Shown here: positions 19,134 through 27,281 of the stretch, piece by piece
Position numbering within the stretch: the first letter of the stretch is position 1
How the letters are laid out: every line of letters begins with the position of its first letter
Source: JAMHWF01 sp964371405
GTDB lineage: Bacteria; Pseudomonadota; Gammaproteobacteria; Burkholderiales; Burkholderiaceae_C
NCBI GenBank assembly: GCA_964371405.1
Contig: CAYJLV010000003.1
Coordinates: forward strand, 115,164 to 179,163
Length of the DNA stretch: 64,000 bases
Reading direction: 5' to 3'
Notes under the pieces: model-generated
What the model was told of the DNA's origin: nothing
Database searches by the model: none
Seen by the model: the letters and a program-made list of their open reading frames with translations, nothing else
Made by a program: the position numbers and the translations under genes

Positions 19134-20117
19134 TCAATCGAGGCTGATGCCACCGCGCGCGACGAGGTCGCGGTATTCCAGTGACTTCGCATCAGTGTTC
19201 TTCACAATGTCGGCGCGCGTCCACCCGAGCCTCTCGAAGGCGTAGGTGTCGAGCTGAGCCTTGACCTCCGGCTCCGCAAGGACACGGGCAACATCGGCGT
19301 CGATCCGCGTCACGAGCGACGCAGGGATGCCTTTCGGCGCCACCAGCACGACGAACGAACTCAACTCGAACCCGGCGGGCCCGCCGGCCTCGGCCAGCGT
19401 GGGTACGGCGGGCATCTGCGGGATGCGCCGCGGCGTGGCCACCGCCAGGTACTTCAGCTTGCCGGCCTTGTACACGCCCTGGCTCGAAGGGATCGTGCCG
19501 AAGCTCCAGTCGACGTCGCCCACCGCCACGGCGGAAAACAACTGGCCCATGTCGCGGAACGGCACGTGCACCATCGAAGCACCCGTCAGCCCTTCAATTC
19601 CCACCGCGCCGAGGTGAGCGGGACTTCCGACGCCCCAGGAGCCGTACGTCAGCTTGCCCGATCGCTCTTTGGCGGCTGCGACAAGATCCGTGACCGAGGT
19701 CCACTTCGACTGCGAAGACACGGCCACCAGGAATGGCGTGCGGTACAGCGCGGCCACGGGGTCGAACACGCTGAGCGTCACGAAGTTCCGGTGCTTGTAC
19801 AGGTGCGGCAGCGCGGCGAGGTGCTCGCTGTCGAGTTGCAGCAGCGTGTGGCCGTCGGCGGACGCGCGGCGCACGGCCTCGATCGCGATGAACCCTCCCG
19901 CGCCCGGTTTGTTCTCGACCAGAACCTGCTGCTTCCACAGCTTCGACAGGCGATCGGTGACGAGCCGCAGCATGGCGTCCGGCCCGCTGCCCGCGGGGAA
20001 CGGCGTCACCACGGTGACGGCGCGTCCCGGGTAGTCCTGCGCGCGCGTCGATGCCGCGGTCAGTCCGAGCGTGATGCCTGCCACCGCCAGGAGGGCGGCG
20101 CGAACGAGGTTCTTCAT
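19134..20117 (-). CDS. Bug-family tripartite tricarboxylate transporter substrate-binding protein
   Basis: The 327-residue protein begins with a Sec signal peptide (MKNLVRAALLAVAGITLGL, cleavage near ASTRAQ). It has the Bug fold markers YPGRAVTVVTPFPAGSGPDA, VENKPGAGG and MPAVPTLAEAG. Bug proteins are periplasmic receptors, greatly expanded in Burkholderiales, usually for carboxylates. Within the gentisate operon it likely captures the aromatic acid or a breakdown product. No TctA/TctB membrane partners are in the window, so it is an orphan receptor. An AGAGGA ribosome site precedes this ATG, which is chosen over upstream in-frame starts. Confidence 0.9.
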   Translation of the reverse strand: MKNLVRAALLAVAGITLGLTAASTRAQDYPGRAVTVVTPFPAGSGPDAMLRLVTDRLSKLWKQQVLVENKPGAGGFIAIEAVRRASADGHTLLQLDSEHLAALPHLYKHRNFVTLSVFDPVAALYRTPFLVAVSSQSKWTSVTDLVAAAKERSGKLTYGSWGVGSPAHLGAVGIEGLTGASMVHVPFRDMGQLFSAVAVGDVDWSFGTIPSSQGVYKAGKLKYLAVATPRRIPQMPAVPTLAEAGGPAGFELSSFVVLVAPKGIPASLVTRIDADVARVLAEPEVKAQLDTYAFERLGWTRADIVKNTDAKSLEYRDLVARGGISLD

Positions 20118-20161
20118 GACATGTCCTCTTTGCTGCACTGGTTGGGGGGCGCGCTCATTGG

Positions 20162-21841
20162 TCATCCTCCGGCCTGACGGCTCCGGAATTCGCCTTGGGG
20201 CGGTCCGGCGGCATTGGAGAGCCCGACGCCGCTCGGGGCGCCGGGCAACCGGGCCTGCAAGGCGCGACGCATGACCTTGCCTGCCGGACTGATCGGGAAC
20301 TCGGTGACCACTTCGAGACGCTCGGGCCACTTGAAGCGGGCGATCTCGCGCCCGCGCATGAACGTGCGCAGGGCGTCCAGCTCCAGGTGCGCGCCCGGAC
20401 GCAGGACGACCACCGCGCAAACGCGCTCGCCGTACACCTCGTCGGGAGCGCCTACGACACAGGCCGCCTGCACGTCGGGGTGCGCGAGGACATGGTTCTC
20501 AACCTCTTCGCAGCTGACCTTCTCTCCGCCGCGATTGATCTGTTCCTTCAGGCGGCCCTCGACGTGAAGATTGCCGTCGGTGCGTCGCACGACGTCGCCC
20601 ATGCGGTACCAGCCGTCGGCCGTGAAGCTGCGTGCGTCGGCCTCCGGGGCGCGGTAGTAGCCGCGGATCGTGTAGGGCCCGCGCGCCTGCAGCTCGCCGG
20701 AATGGCCGTCGGGAACTTCGCGCCCGTCGACATCGACGATGCGGATCTCGTCGGCCGGACAGACGGGTCGCCCGGAACTGTCGAAGCGGATCGCCTCGGG
20801 GTCGTCGAGGCGCGTCATGTTGAGCAACCCCTCCGCCGTGCCGAAACTCTCCTGGTAAATGCAGCGCAACCGCGCCTCGACGCGTCGCCGCTGCTCGGGC
20901 GCCAGCCTGGACCCGCCGCACATCAGCACGCGCAGCGACGTCAGGTCGCAGCGCTCGGGCCAGTCGCTCGCGAGCCAGCGCGCCACAACGGGCGCGGCGG
21001 CGCTGACAACGGTGACGCGCTCGCGCGCGATCAGCGGCAGCACGATCTCCGGATGCACGGAACGGGCGATCACGGTCGTCGCCCCGCAGGCGAGGGCACC
21101 GAGGACACCGGGCGCGCCGAGCGTGTAGTTGTGCGCGATCGGCAGCATCGCGAGGAAGACCGTGGCCGGGCCGAACTCCGCGACGCGCGCGGCGTGCAGG
21201 CAGCCGCACAGGTAGTCGTCGTGGGTGCGCGGGATAAGCTTCGGAATGCCCGTGGTGCCGCCGGACAGCAGCAGCAGCGCGAGCGAAGCGGCATCGGGCG
21301 GCGGGCATCGCGGCGCGGCGCCGCGCTCGAACAGCGTGTCGAGGGCGATCTGCCCGGCGTGAGGGCGGCCATCCACCAGCACGTGGCGCACTTGCGGGCA
21401 CGCCGCGACCACGTCGCGGGCCATCGTCCGGTAGTCGTGGTCGTGCGCCGTCTCGGGCACCAGCAGCGCGACCGCGCCGCTGGCGCGCGCGAAGTGGACG
21501 ATCTCGTCGCCACGGTGCGCCGGAAGCGCGAGCACCGGCACGACACCGATGCGCGTCAGCGCGAAGAACGCCTCGACGAGGCGGACCCCGTTCGCGAGCT
21601 GGAACACGACGCGGTCGCCGGCTCGCAGGCCCAGCCCGTGCAGGCCGGCGGCGAGCGCGTCGACCCGCTCGAGCAGCTCGGCATAGCGCAGCCGTTGCTC
21701 GCCATCCACGAGCGCCGTCGCATCCGGTCGGCGGTGCGCGCTGTCGGCGAGCTGTTCGTACATCGAGAGACCGCGCCAGAGCCCCTGCTCACGGTAGCGC
21801 CGTGCCAGATCCGCGGGCCAGGTGACGACTCCGTCCTCCAT
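20162..21841 (-). CDS. EntE-like aryl-AMP ligase (predicted 2-hydroxybenzoate activating)
   Basis: A 559-residue ANL-superfamily adenylating enzyme, collinear with 2,3-dihydroxybenzoate/salicylate-AMP ligases (EntE, DhbE, SdgA type). It shows WPADLARRYREQGLW at the start, the P-loop LLSGGTTGIPKLIPRTH, IAHNYTLGAPGVLG with His237-Asn238-Tyr239, GTAEGLLNMTRLDD, RGPYTIRGYYRAPE, and the hinge and catalytic lysine region INRGGEKVSCEEVENH...PAGKVMRR. In EntE/DhbE the Asn of HNY contacts the 2-hydroxyl of the acid, so salicylate-type substrates are likely. Placement next to gentisate dioxygenase suggests catabolism, not siderophore assembly. A GGAGG site precedes the chosen ATG. Confidence 0.85.
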   Translation of the reverse strand: MEDGVVTWPADLARRYREQGLWRGLSMYEQLADSAHRRPDATALVDGEQRLRYAELLERVDALAAGLHGLGLRAGDRVVFQLANGVRLVEAFFALTRIGVVPVLALPAHRGDEIVHFARASGAVALLVPETAHDHDYRTMARDVVAACPQVRHVLVDGRPHAGQIALDTLFERGAAPRCPPPDAASLALLLLSGGTTGIPKLIPRTHDDYLCGCLHAARVAEFGPATVFLAMLPIAHNYTLGAPGVLGALACGATTVIARSVHPEIVLPLIARERVTVVSAAAPVVARWLASDWPERCDLTSLRVLMCGGSRLAPEQRRRVEARLRCIYQESFGTAEGLLNMTRLDDPEAIRFDSSGRPVCPADEIRIVDVDGREVPDGHSGELQARGPYTIRGYYRAPEADARSFTADGWYRMGDVVRRTDGNLHVEGRLKEQINRGGEKVSCEEVENHVLAHPDVQAACVVGAPDEVYGERVCAVVVLRPGAHLELDALRTFMRGREIARFKWPERLEVVTEFPISPAGKVMRRALQARLPGAPSGVGLSNAAGPPQGEFRSRQAGG

Positions 21842-21912
21842 CGCATCCTCCAAGCTGTGGAAAGCACGGCCGCGCAACGACCCGCGACCGCGACGGCGCC
21901 GCTGCAGGCGCC

Positions 21913-23346
21913 TCAGGCCGGGTTCATGTAGTCGGGAACCGGAAGCTCGATGCCAACGCGCGGCGATGCCTCGCTGGCGCGGCCGTCGGGCAGGACCGCG
22001 CGCACGTGGTAGTCGTACCGCTGCCCGCCGAGCGCGAGGGCATCGGTCCAGGTCGTGACCTTGGTGGACTCCACCAGCTCGGCATTTCCGCCCGCGGTGG
22101 CGCAGTACACGTCGTAGCGCAGCGCGCGCGGCACCTTCGGCCAGCGCAGGGTGACGCCCTTGTTCGTGATCTTGAGCGCCGGCGTCGCATCGGCGGGCCA
22201 GGAGAGCGGCGCCTCGTCCGGCGCCGACTTCGGCGCCTGCAGCGCGCCTTGCGGCCACAGCGCGCAGATCACCGGCTTGTGCGTGCCGTCGAGCTGCTTG
22301 CAGACGTTGCAGTAGTCGCACTGCACGATCTGGTCGGCCTGGCCGCTGCGCACCTTGCGCGCCCAGGCCGGGTCGGCGAGCAGACCGCGCGCGATGCCCA
22401 CGATGTCGGCGCTGCCCTCGGCGACCACGCGCTCGGCATCAGCGGGATCGGAGAGCTTGCCGGCAATGGCGATCGGCGTGCGCACGCCCTTGGCGAGCAG
22501 GTGCGCCTTGATCTGCGCGGCCAGGTTCGTGTGCAGCGCCCGCGGCAGCCACGCGCCCGGCATGCAACGGTCGCCCGAGTAGCCGGAATACGGGAACAGG
22601 ACCTGGCCGGGCGTGTGCACGGCGTCCTCGAACTTGCCGCCCACGGACATCGACAGGTAGTCGAATCCGAGCGAAGCCAGCCGCTCCGCGATGAGCTTCG
22701 ATTCGTCGACCGTGTAGCCGTTCTTGATGAACTCCTCGGCGTTGAAGCGAATGCCGACCGGGAAGTCGGTCCCCACGGTGCGCCGCACGCTGCGCATGAC
22801 CTCGCCGACCAGGCGCAGGCGGTTCTCCAGCGTCTCGCCGCCGAACACGTCGGTGCGCGGATTGGTGCGCGACAGGAACGATGACAGCGTGTACGCGTGG
22901 GCCGAGTGCAGCTCCGCACCGTCGAATCCGGCCTCGCGAGCCCGCGCGACCGCGGCGCCGAACTGCACGATGATCTGCTCGATTTCCTCGGGTGCAACGG
23001 TGTCGATGGTCTGCCGCCAGCCGGTGCGCGCAACCTTCATGAAGTGGATGATCTGCGGCACGATCTTCGAGTCGGAGCAGCCGTGGACGCGCTGCGTGAG
23101 ATCGCGCAGACCAGCGATGTAGCGGTCGTCGCTGATGCGCAGCAGTGAACCCGACTTGTTCTGGTGGATCGCCATCGCCTCGACGATGATCAGCCCGGCA
23201 CCGCCCTCGGCGTAGGCGACGTAGCGGTCGACGATGTCGTCGTTGACCATGCCGTCCTCGCGGCACAGGTGCGTGACCATGGCCGGAACCATCACCCGGT
23301 TCGGGATGACCATGCCGTTGATGTCGAGCGGCTCGAACAGCTTCAT
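21913..23346 (-). CDS. Old Yellow Enzyme-type NADH:flavin oxidoreductase with C-terminal fibronectin III domain
   Basis: The 477-residue protein has an FMN TIM barrel at 1 to about 340, with GMVIPNRVMVPAM, the substrate histidines of ELHSAHAYTLSSFLSR (H147, H150) and FGGETLENRLRLV. Next is a cysteine cluster C343-x2-C346-x2-C349-x11-C361 of the 2,4-dienoyl-CoA-reductase/trimethylamine-dehydrogenase 4Fe-4S type. Those relatives continue into an FAD/NAD domain, but here residues about 388-470 look like a fibronectin type III fold (VTLRWPKVPRALRYDVYC, ending YDYHVRAVLPDGRASEASP). The AGGAGC site supports the ATG at 23346. It is the second gene of the gentisate operon and may reduce or desaturate a ring or CoA-thioester intermediate. 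Confidence 0.85.
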   Translation of the reverse strand: MKLFEPLDINGMVIPNRVMVPAMVTHLCREDGMVNDDIVDRYVAYAEGGAGLIIVEAMAIHQNKSGSLLRISDDRYIAGLRDLTQRVHGCSDSKIVPQIIHFMKVARTGWRQTIDTVAPEEIEQIIVQFGAAVARAREAGFDGAELHSAHAYTLSSFLSRTNPRTDVFGGETLENRLRLVGEVMRSVRRTVGTDFPVGIRFNAEEFIKNGYTVDESKLIAERLASLGFDYLSMSVGGKFEDAVHTPGQVLFPYSGYSGDRCMPGAWLPRALHTNLAAQIKAHLLAKGVRTPIAIAGKLSDPADAERVVAEGSADIVGIARGLLADPAWARKVRSGQADQIVQCDYCNVCKQLDGTHKPVICALWPQGALQAPKSAPDEAPLSWPADATPALKITNKGVTLRWPKVPRALRYDVYCATAGGNAELVESTKVTTWTDALALGGQRYDYHVRAVLPDGRASEASPRVGIELPVPDYMNPA

Positions 23347-23389
23347 CAAATTGCTCCTGGAAGGGATGGGGGTACGGATGGCGCGCGGT

Positions 23390-24193
23390 TCACATCAACT
23401 CGCCGCCGGCGATGAGCAGGCTCTGGCCGGTCACGGATCGCGCCGCCGGCAGGCACAGCCAGCCCACGGCAGCGGCCACTTCGTCGGGCTGGATCAGGCG
23501 GCGTTGCGGGTTGTGCGCGACCAGTTCGGCGAGCGCCTGTTCGGGCGTGCGGCCGGTCTTGGCCACGATGTTCTCGACCGAGCGCGTCACGATGTCCGTA
23601 TCGGTGAACCCCGGGCACACCGCGTTCACCGTCACGCCGGAGCGCGCCGTTTCGATAGCGAGCGAGCGCGTCAGGCCGACGAGCCCGTGCTTGGCTGCGC
23701 AGTACGCGGTGACGTAGGCGCATCCGGTCATCCCGGACGTCGACGCGATGTTCACGATCCGCCCGCTGCCCGCCTCGACCATCGGCGCAAGCACCTGCTG
23801 GATGCAAAGGAACGGCGCGGTGAGGTCGATGGCCAGCACCTCGTTCCATTTCGCGAGGCTCGTGCGCGCGAACGGCGCGGCGTGCGCGATGCCGGCGTTG
23901 TTCACGAGGATCGCGACCGGGCCGAACCGGTTCGCGCTGCCGGCGAAGGCGCGGGCGATGGAATCTGGAGAGTCCAGCTCGATCGCCTCCTCGGCCACGC
24001 GCACGCCGTGCGCTTCGGTCAGCTCCTTCGCGCAGGCCTGCAGCGCCGCCGTATCACGCCCCATCAGCGTGACATCGGCCCCCAGGCGCGCCAGTTCGAA
24101 GGCGATGGCCTTGCCGATGCCGCGACCGCCGCCCGTGACGACTGCGTGCTGCCCGTGCAGCGGTGAGGCACCGTCGCGTGCCGAGGCATTCAT
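23390..24193 (-). CDS. Short-chain dehydrogenase/reductase
   Basis: A 267-residue classical SDR. The nucleotide-binding TGGGRGIGKAIA lies at 20-31, NNAG at 98-101, and the catalytic Tyr164-x3-Lys168 in YVTAYCAAKHG. The PGFTDTD loop and a conserved C-terminal GQSLLIAGGE complete it. It resembles 3-oxoacyl-ACP-reductase-like dehydrogenases of aromatic catabolism. It is the first gene of the minus-strand gentisate operon and divergent from the LysR regulator, so its promoter lies in the shared 155-base spacer. The exact substrate is unknown. Confidence 0.88.
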   Translation of the reverse strand: MNASARDGASPLHGQHAVVTGGGRGIGKAIAFELARLGADVTLMGRDTAALQACAKELTEAHGVRVAEEAIELDSPDSIARAFAGSANRFGPVAILVNNAGIAHAAPFARTSLAKWNEVLAIDLTAPFLCIQQVLAPMVEAGSGRIVNIASTSGMTGCAYVTAYCAAKHGLVGLTRSLAIETARSGVTVNAVCPGFTDTDIVTRSVENIVAKTGRTPEQALAELVAHNPQRRLIQPDEVAAAVGWLCLPAARSVTGQSLLIAGGELM

Positions 24194-24292
24194 GGTTGCT
24201 TGTCTCCTGTGTCGAACGGGCATCTGCGGCCCGCTGGTCCTGCATCTCCAGGCCGTGCGCCTCGGGATGCGTGGGCGCACTGTAGGAGGGCA

Positions 24293-24306
24293 GTTCGATT
24301 CGGAAC
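24293..24306. promoter_or_regulatory. Inverted repeat GTTC-N6-GAAC in the LysR/SDR spacer
   Basis: A perfect 4-base inverted repeat in the spacer between the divergent LysR gene and the catabolic operon. It is a possible activation-site half for the regulator. The short arm length makes chance occurrence quite possible. Confidence 0.25.
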
Positions 24307-24329
24307 AGTGCCAAAATCGAAAGCATTCC

Positions 24330-24344
24330 ATTCGAAACTCGAAT
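24330..24344. promoter_or_regulatory. Candidate LysR operator (T-N11-A palindrome)
   Basis: ATTCGA-AAC-TCGAAT is a perfect 15-base palindrome that fits the T-N11-A LysR-type consensus. It lies 4 bases upstream of the LysR start codon and about 135 bases upstream of the SDR start. LysR regulators bind such sites to repress themselves and activate the divergent operon. NahR sites also begin with ATTCA-like halves. The match to this particular regulator is inferred. Confidence 0.5.
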
Positions 24345-24348
24345 ACAG

Positions 24349-25242
24349 ATGCCCTCGCTGGACCTGCGCCTGCTCGCCGTCTTCGACGAGATCGCCAAGG
24401 CGCGATCGGTAAGTCGTGCGGCCGATGCGCTGGAGCTCGGCCAGCCGGCCGTGAGCATCGCGCTGGCGCGGCTGCGCGAGCATTTCGGCGATCCGCTGTT
24501 CGTGCGCGTGGGTTCGTTCATGGAGCCCACCCCGCTCGCGCGCGAACTCACACAGCCCATGCGACAGGCACTGGCCGCGGTCGAGGCCGCGCTCGGTCAC
24601 CGCAGCCGCTTCGAGGCGAAGACGACGACGCGCAGCTTCGTCGTCAGCATGAGCGACATCAGCCAGGTCGTGTTGCTGCCGTCGCTGTGGGCCCGGCTGC
24701 TGGGCGAAGCGCCCGGCGTGGCGGTCGACGTGCGCCCGCTGTCGCCCGAAACGCCGCAGCAGCTCGAATCCGGCGAGGCCGATCTGGCGATCGGCTTCAT
24801 CCCGCAGCTCGATGCCGGCTTCTATCAGCAGACCCTCTTTCCGCAGCGCTACGTCTGCCTCGTGCGCGCCGGACACCCCCGCGTGCGCCAGTCGCTGAAC
24901 CGCGCGCTCTACGAGGCCGAATCACACATCGTGGTGAGCGGCGCGGGGACGGGGCACGCGATCGTCGAGCGCGAGCTGGCGCGGCAAGGTGTTCAACGCC
25001 GTATCGCGCTGCGGGTTCCCAACTACGTCGGGCTGTCCTACCTGATCCAGGGAACGGACCTGATCGCCACCATCCCGCTGCGCCTCGCCGAAGTGATTGC
25101 CAAGCGTGGGCGCTATCGCATGTTCGATCCGCCGGTCCCGCTGCCCGGATACGAGATCAAGCTGCATTGGCACGAACGCTTCCACCACGATCCAGGCAAC
25201 CGGTGGATGCGCTCGGCGATCACGCGACTGCTCAGGACCTGA
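24349..25242 (+). CDS. NahR-like LysR-family transcriptional regulator
   Basis: The 297-residue protein has an N-terminal winged helix-turn-helix (LRLLAVFDEIAKARSVSRAA through GQPAVSIALARLR and EPTPLAREL) and a periplasmic-binding-like effector domain. The effector half follows the salicylate-responsive NahR/NagR subgroup: ESGEADLAIGFIPQLDAGF, FPQRYVCLVRAGHP, GTDLIATIPLRLAE and the C-terminal HERFHHDPGNRWMR. It is divergently placed against the gentisate operon and very likely controls it. The effector is plausibly salicylate or a related aromatic acid. Confidence 0.88.
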   Translation: MPSLDLRLLAVFDEIAKARSVSRAADALELGQPAVSIALARLREHFGDPLFVRVGSFMEPTPLARELTQPMRQALAAVEAALGHRSRFEAKTTTRSFVVSMSDISQVVLLPSLWARLLGEAPGVAVDVRPLSPETPQQLESGEADLAIGFIPQLDAGFYQQTLFPQRYVCLVRAGHPRVRQSLNRALYEAESHIVVSGAGTGHAIVERELARQGVQRRIALRVPNYVGLSYLIQGTDLIATIPLRLAEVIAKRGRYRMFDPPVPLPGYEIKLHWHERFHHDPGNRWMRSAITRLLRT

Positions 25243-25273
25243 TGACCGCGCGGCAGCGCGACTCACAGCCTTC

Positions 25274-25993
25274 TCAACGCGGCGTCTCGCCGCGCAGCAG
25301 CACCAGCACGTCGGAATTGAACTCGCGCAGGTACAGCACGGCGACGACGCCCGCCGTCGCCAGCGCGAACACGAGCGGCGAGACGAACCAGCCGATCGCG
25401 GCGAACGCCATGTAGTAGGCCCGCAGCCCGGCGTTGAAGGTCTCGGCGGCCAGCCCCATCACGCCGCCGGCGCGGTCGGCGAAGCGCTGGCGCGCGGCAT
25501 CATCGGCGTCGAACACCTCGGGCGCGGGCGCCGAGCCGACGAGCAGCGCACCGAAGGTGTACTGGCGCAGCCTCCAGGTGAAGCGGAAGAACGCGTAGAT
25601 GAAGACCAGCAACAACAGGCCGAGCTTCAGGTCGAACACGAGCATCGACGTGCGTGCGACGAACGGTATCTCGCGCACCAGATCCGTCGTCTTCTCCGTC
25701 GTGCCGAGCACGGCGAGCAGGCCACCGATGATCAGGATCGTCGTCGACGCGAAGAACGACGGGCTGGCCGAGAGGTTTTGCACCACGACGCCATCGACGA
25801 CGCGCACGTCGCGATACGTCGCCTGCAGCATCCACTCGCGGCGGATTCGGTTCGACGCGGCGAGCACCGACGGCCGGTGCTCGCCGCGCCGCCGCGCGAA
25901 CTGCGCATAGCCGATCCACGCGCCGACGAACCAGGCCAGCGCGACCCAGTCGGTCCACGGCAGCAATCCGATCGCGTTGCGCAGTCCCTGCAT
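25274..25993 (-). CDS. DUF599 family membrane protein
   Basis: The 239-residue protein has four or five membrane segments. They include WVALAWFVGAWIGYAQFARR at the N-terminus, SPSFFASTTILIIGGLLAVL, LGLLLLVFIYAFFRFTW and FAAIGWFVSPLVFALATAGV. The segment RYRDVRVVDG-like region and NLSASPSFFASTT are typical of DUF599. Its function is unknown. It converges on the LysR gene and shares its strand with doxX upstream. The start at 25993 avoids a Pro-rich upstream extension. Confidence 0.82.
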   Translation of the reverse strand: MQGLRNAIGLLPWTDWVALAWFVGAWIGYAQFARRRGEHRPSVLAASNRIRREWMLQATYRDVRVVDGVVVQNLSASPSFFASTTILIIGGLLAVLGTTEKTTDLVREIPFVARTSMLVFDLKLGLLLLVFIYAFFRFTWRLRQYTFGALLVGSAPAPEVFDADDAARQRFADRAGGVMGLAAETFNAGLRAYYMAFAAIGWFVSPLVFALATAGVVAVLYLREFNSDVLVLLRGETPR

Positions 25994-26033
25994 GGCCGCG
26001 ACTGTAACGCCGCCCCCTGCAACCGATCGGCAC

Positions 26034-26450
26034 TCAGTTGGCGCGGCGCTTCGCGTCGAGGCTCCAGGCACCGGCGCCCCAGGCCACCAGGGCAAACATG
26101 CCGCCGGCCACCGCGAGGTTCTTCATGAACATCAGCTGGTTGATCATCTGCTTGTCCGCCGGCATCGCCCACCAGTTGTGGAAGAACACGTTCGCCGCCA
26201 GAGTGAACAGCGCCAGCGCGAGCGCCGCCCAGCGGGTCTGGTAGCCGACGATCAGCAAGATGGCCCCGACGAGTTCGACGGCCGTCGCGAGCGCCGCGAG
26301 CACGGGCGCAGCCGGCAACCCGACCGAGCCGATGTAGCCCGCGGTGCCGGCGAATCCGGCGCCGAGCTTGGCGTAGCCGCCGAGCAGGAACATGAGTGCG
26401 AGCAAGACGCGAGCGACGAGGGTCAGGGGATTCTGCAGCGCGGGGTTCAT
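26034..26450 (-). CDS. DoxX family membrane protein
   Basis: A 138-residue four-helix membrane protein. It begins with LTLVARVLLALMFLLGGYAK and continues with LATAVELVGAILLIVG, LALALFTLAANVFFHNWW and MFMKNLAVAGGMFALVAWG, the standard DoxX/YphA layout. Such proteins are linked to redox or thiol homeostasis, but their biochemistry is mostly unsettled. It lies 38 bases downstream of the pirin gene on the same strand. The doxX-pirin pairing is frequent and suggests a shared oxidative-stress operon under the divergent LysR. Confidence 0.88.
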   Translation of the reverse strand: MNPALQNPLTLVARVLLALMFLLGGYAKLGAGFAGTAGYIGSVGLPAAPVLAALATAVELVGAILLIVGYQTRWAALALALFTLAANVFFHNWWAMPADKQMINQLMFMKNLAVAGGMFALVAWGAGAWSLDAKRRAN

Positions 26451-26488
26451 TTCGGTGTTTCCGTTCAGTTCAGGTGGGTGAGAAAAGG

Positions 26489-27184
26489 TCAGGCGAGGTC
26501 GAAGACCAGCACCTCGGCGGCGCTGCCGCCCGAGAGCGTCAGCGCGGATTCGCGGTCGAGCTTGAGCGCGTCGCCGGCGGCCAGTCGCTGGCCGTTGACG
26601 TCGAGCGTGCCGCGCACGAGGTGGACGTAGGCTCTTCGCGACGGATCGAGCGTGAGGGCCGCACGCTCGTCGCCGTCGAAGAGGCCGGCGTACAGCGATG
26701 CGTCGGCGTGGATCGTCACGGATCCGTCGCGGCCGTCGGGGCTCGCGACGAGCAGCAGCCGGCCGCGTTTGTCGGCCTCGGCGAACGCCTTCTGCTCGTA
26801 GCCGGGCGCGATGCCGGGCTCGCGCGTCTCGATCCAGATCTGCAGGAAGTGCGTCGTGCGGTCGGCATGGTTCGACTCGCTGTGGCGGATGCCGGTGCCG
26901 GCGCTCATGCGCTGCACTTCGCCCGGCACGATCGTCGCGCCGTTGCCGATGCTGTCCTCGTGCGCCAGCGCACCGTCGAGCACGTAGCTGACGATCTCCA
27001 TGTCGCGGTGGCCGTGCAGGCCGAAGCCGGTGCCGGGCGCGATGCGGTCTTCGTTGATCACGCGCAGGTTGCCCCAGCCCATGTGCGCCGGGTCGTGGTA
27101 GTCGGCGAACGAGAAGCTGTGCCAGCTCTTGAGCCAGCCGTGGTCGGCCCAGCCGCGTTCGGCGGCCTTGCGCAGAGTCATCAT
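26489..27184 (-). CDS. Pirin family protein
   Basis: The 231-residue bicupin has the pirin iron-site signatures FGLHGHRDMEIVSYVLDG and GTGIRHSESNH. The start (RGWADHGWLKSWHSFSFADY) is typical of YhhW-like quercetinase-type pirins. The length is about standard. It is divergent from a LysR gene with 97 bases between and is followed by doxX, an arrangement often seen for LysR-controlled pirin/doxX units. Either of two adjacent ATG codons may be the start. Confidence 0.92.
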   Translation of the reverse strand: MMTLRKAAERGWADHGWLKSWHSFSFADYHDPAHMGWGNLRVINEDRIAPGTGFGLHGHRDMEIVSYVLDGALAHEDSIGNGATIVPGEVQRMSAGTGIRHSESNHADRTTHFLQIWIETREPGIAPGYEQKAFAEADKRGRLLLVASPDGRDGSVTIHADASLYAGLFDGDERAALTLDPSRRAYVHLVRGTLDVNGQRLAAGDALKLDRESALTLSGGSAAEVLVFDLA

Positions 27185-27281
27185 CGTCGCGTCCTCCTAT
27201 GAGAACTTCACTGTAGGTGCGGCTGTGGGGCCGTGGGCTGAGCCGCCTTGATGGCATCATTCAAACGCCCTGAAGCCCGCC

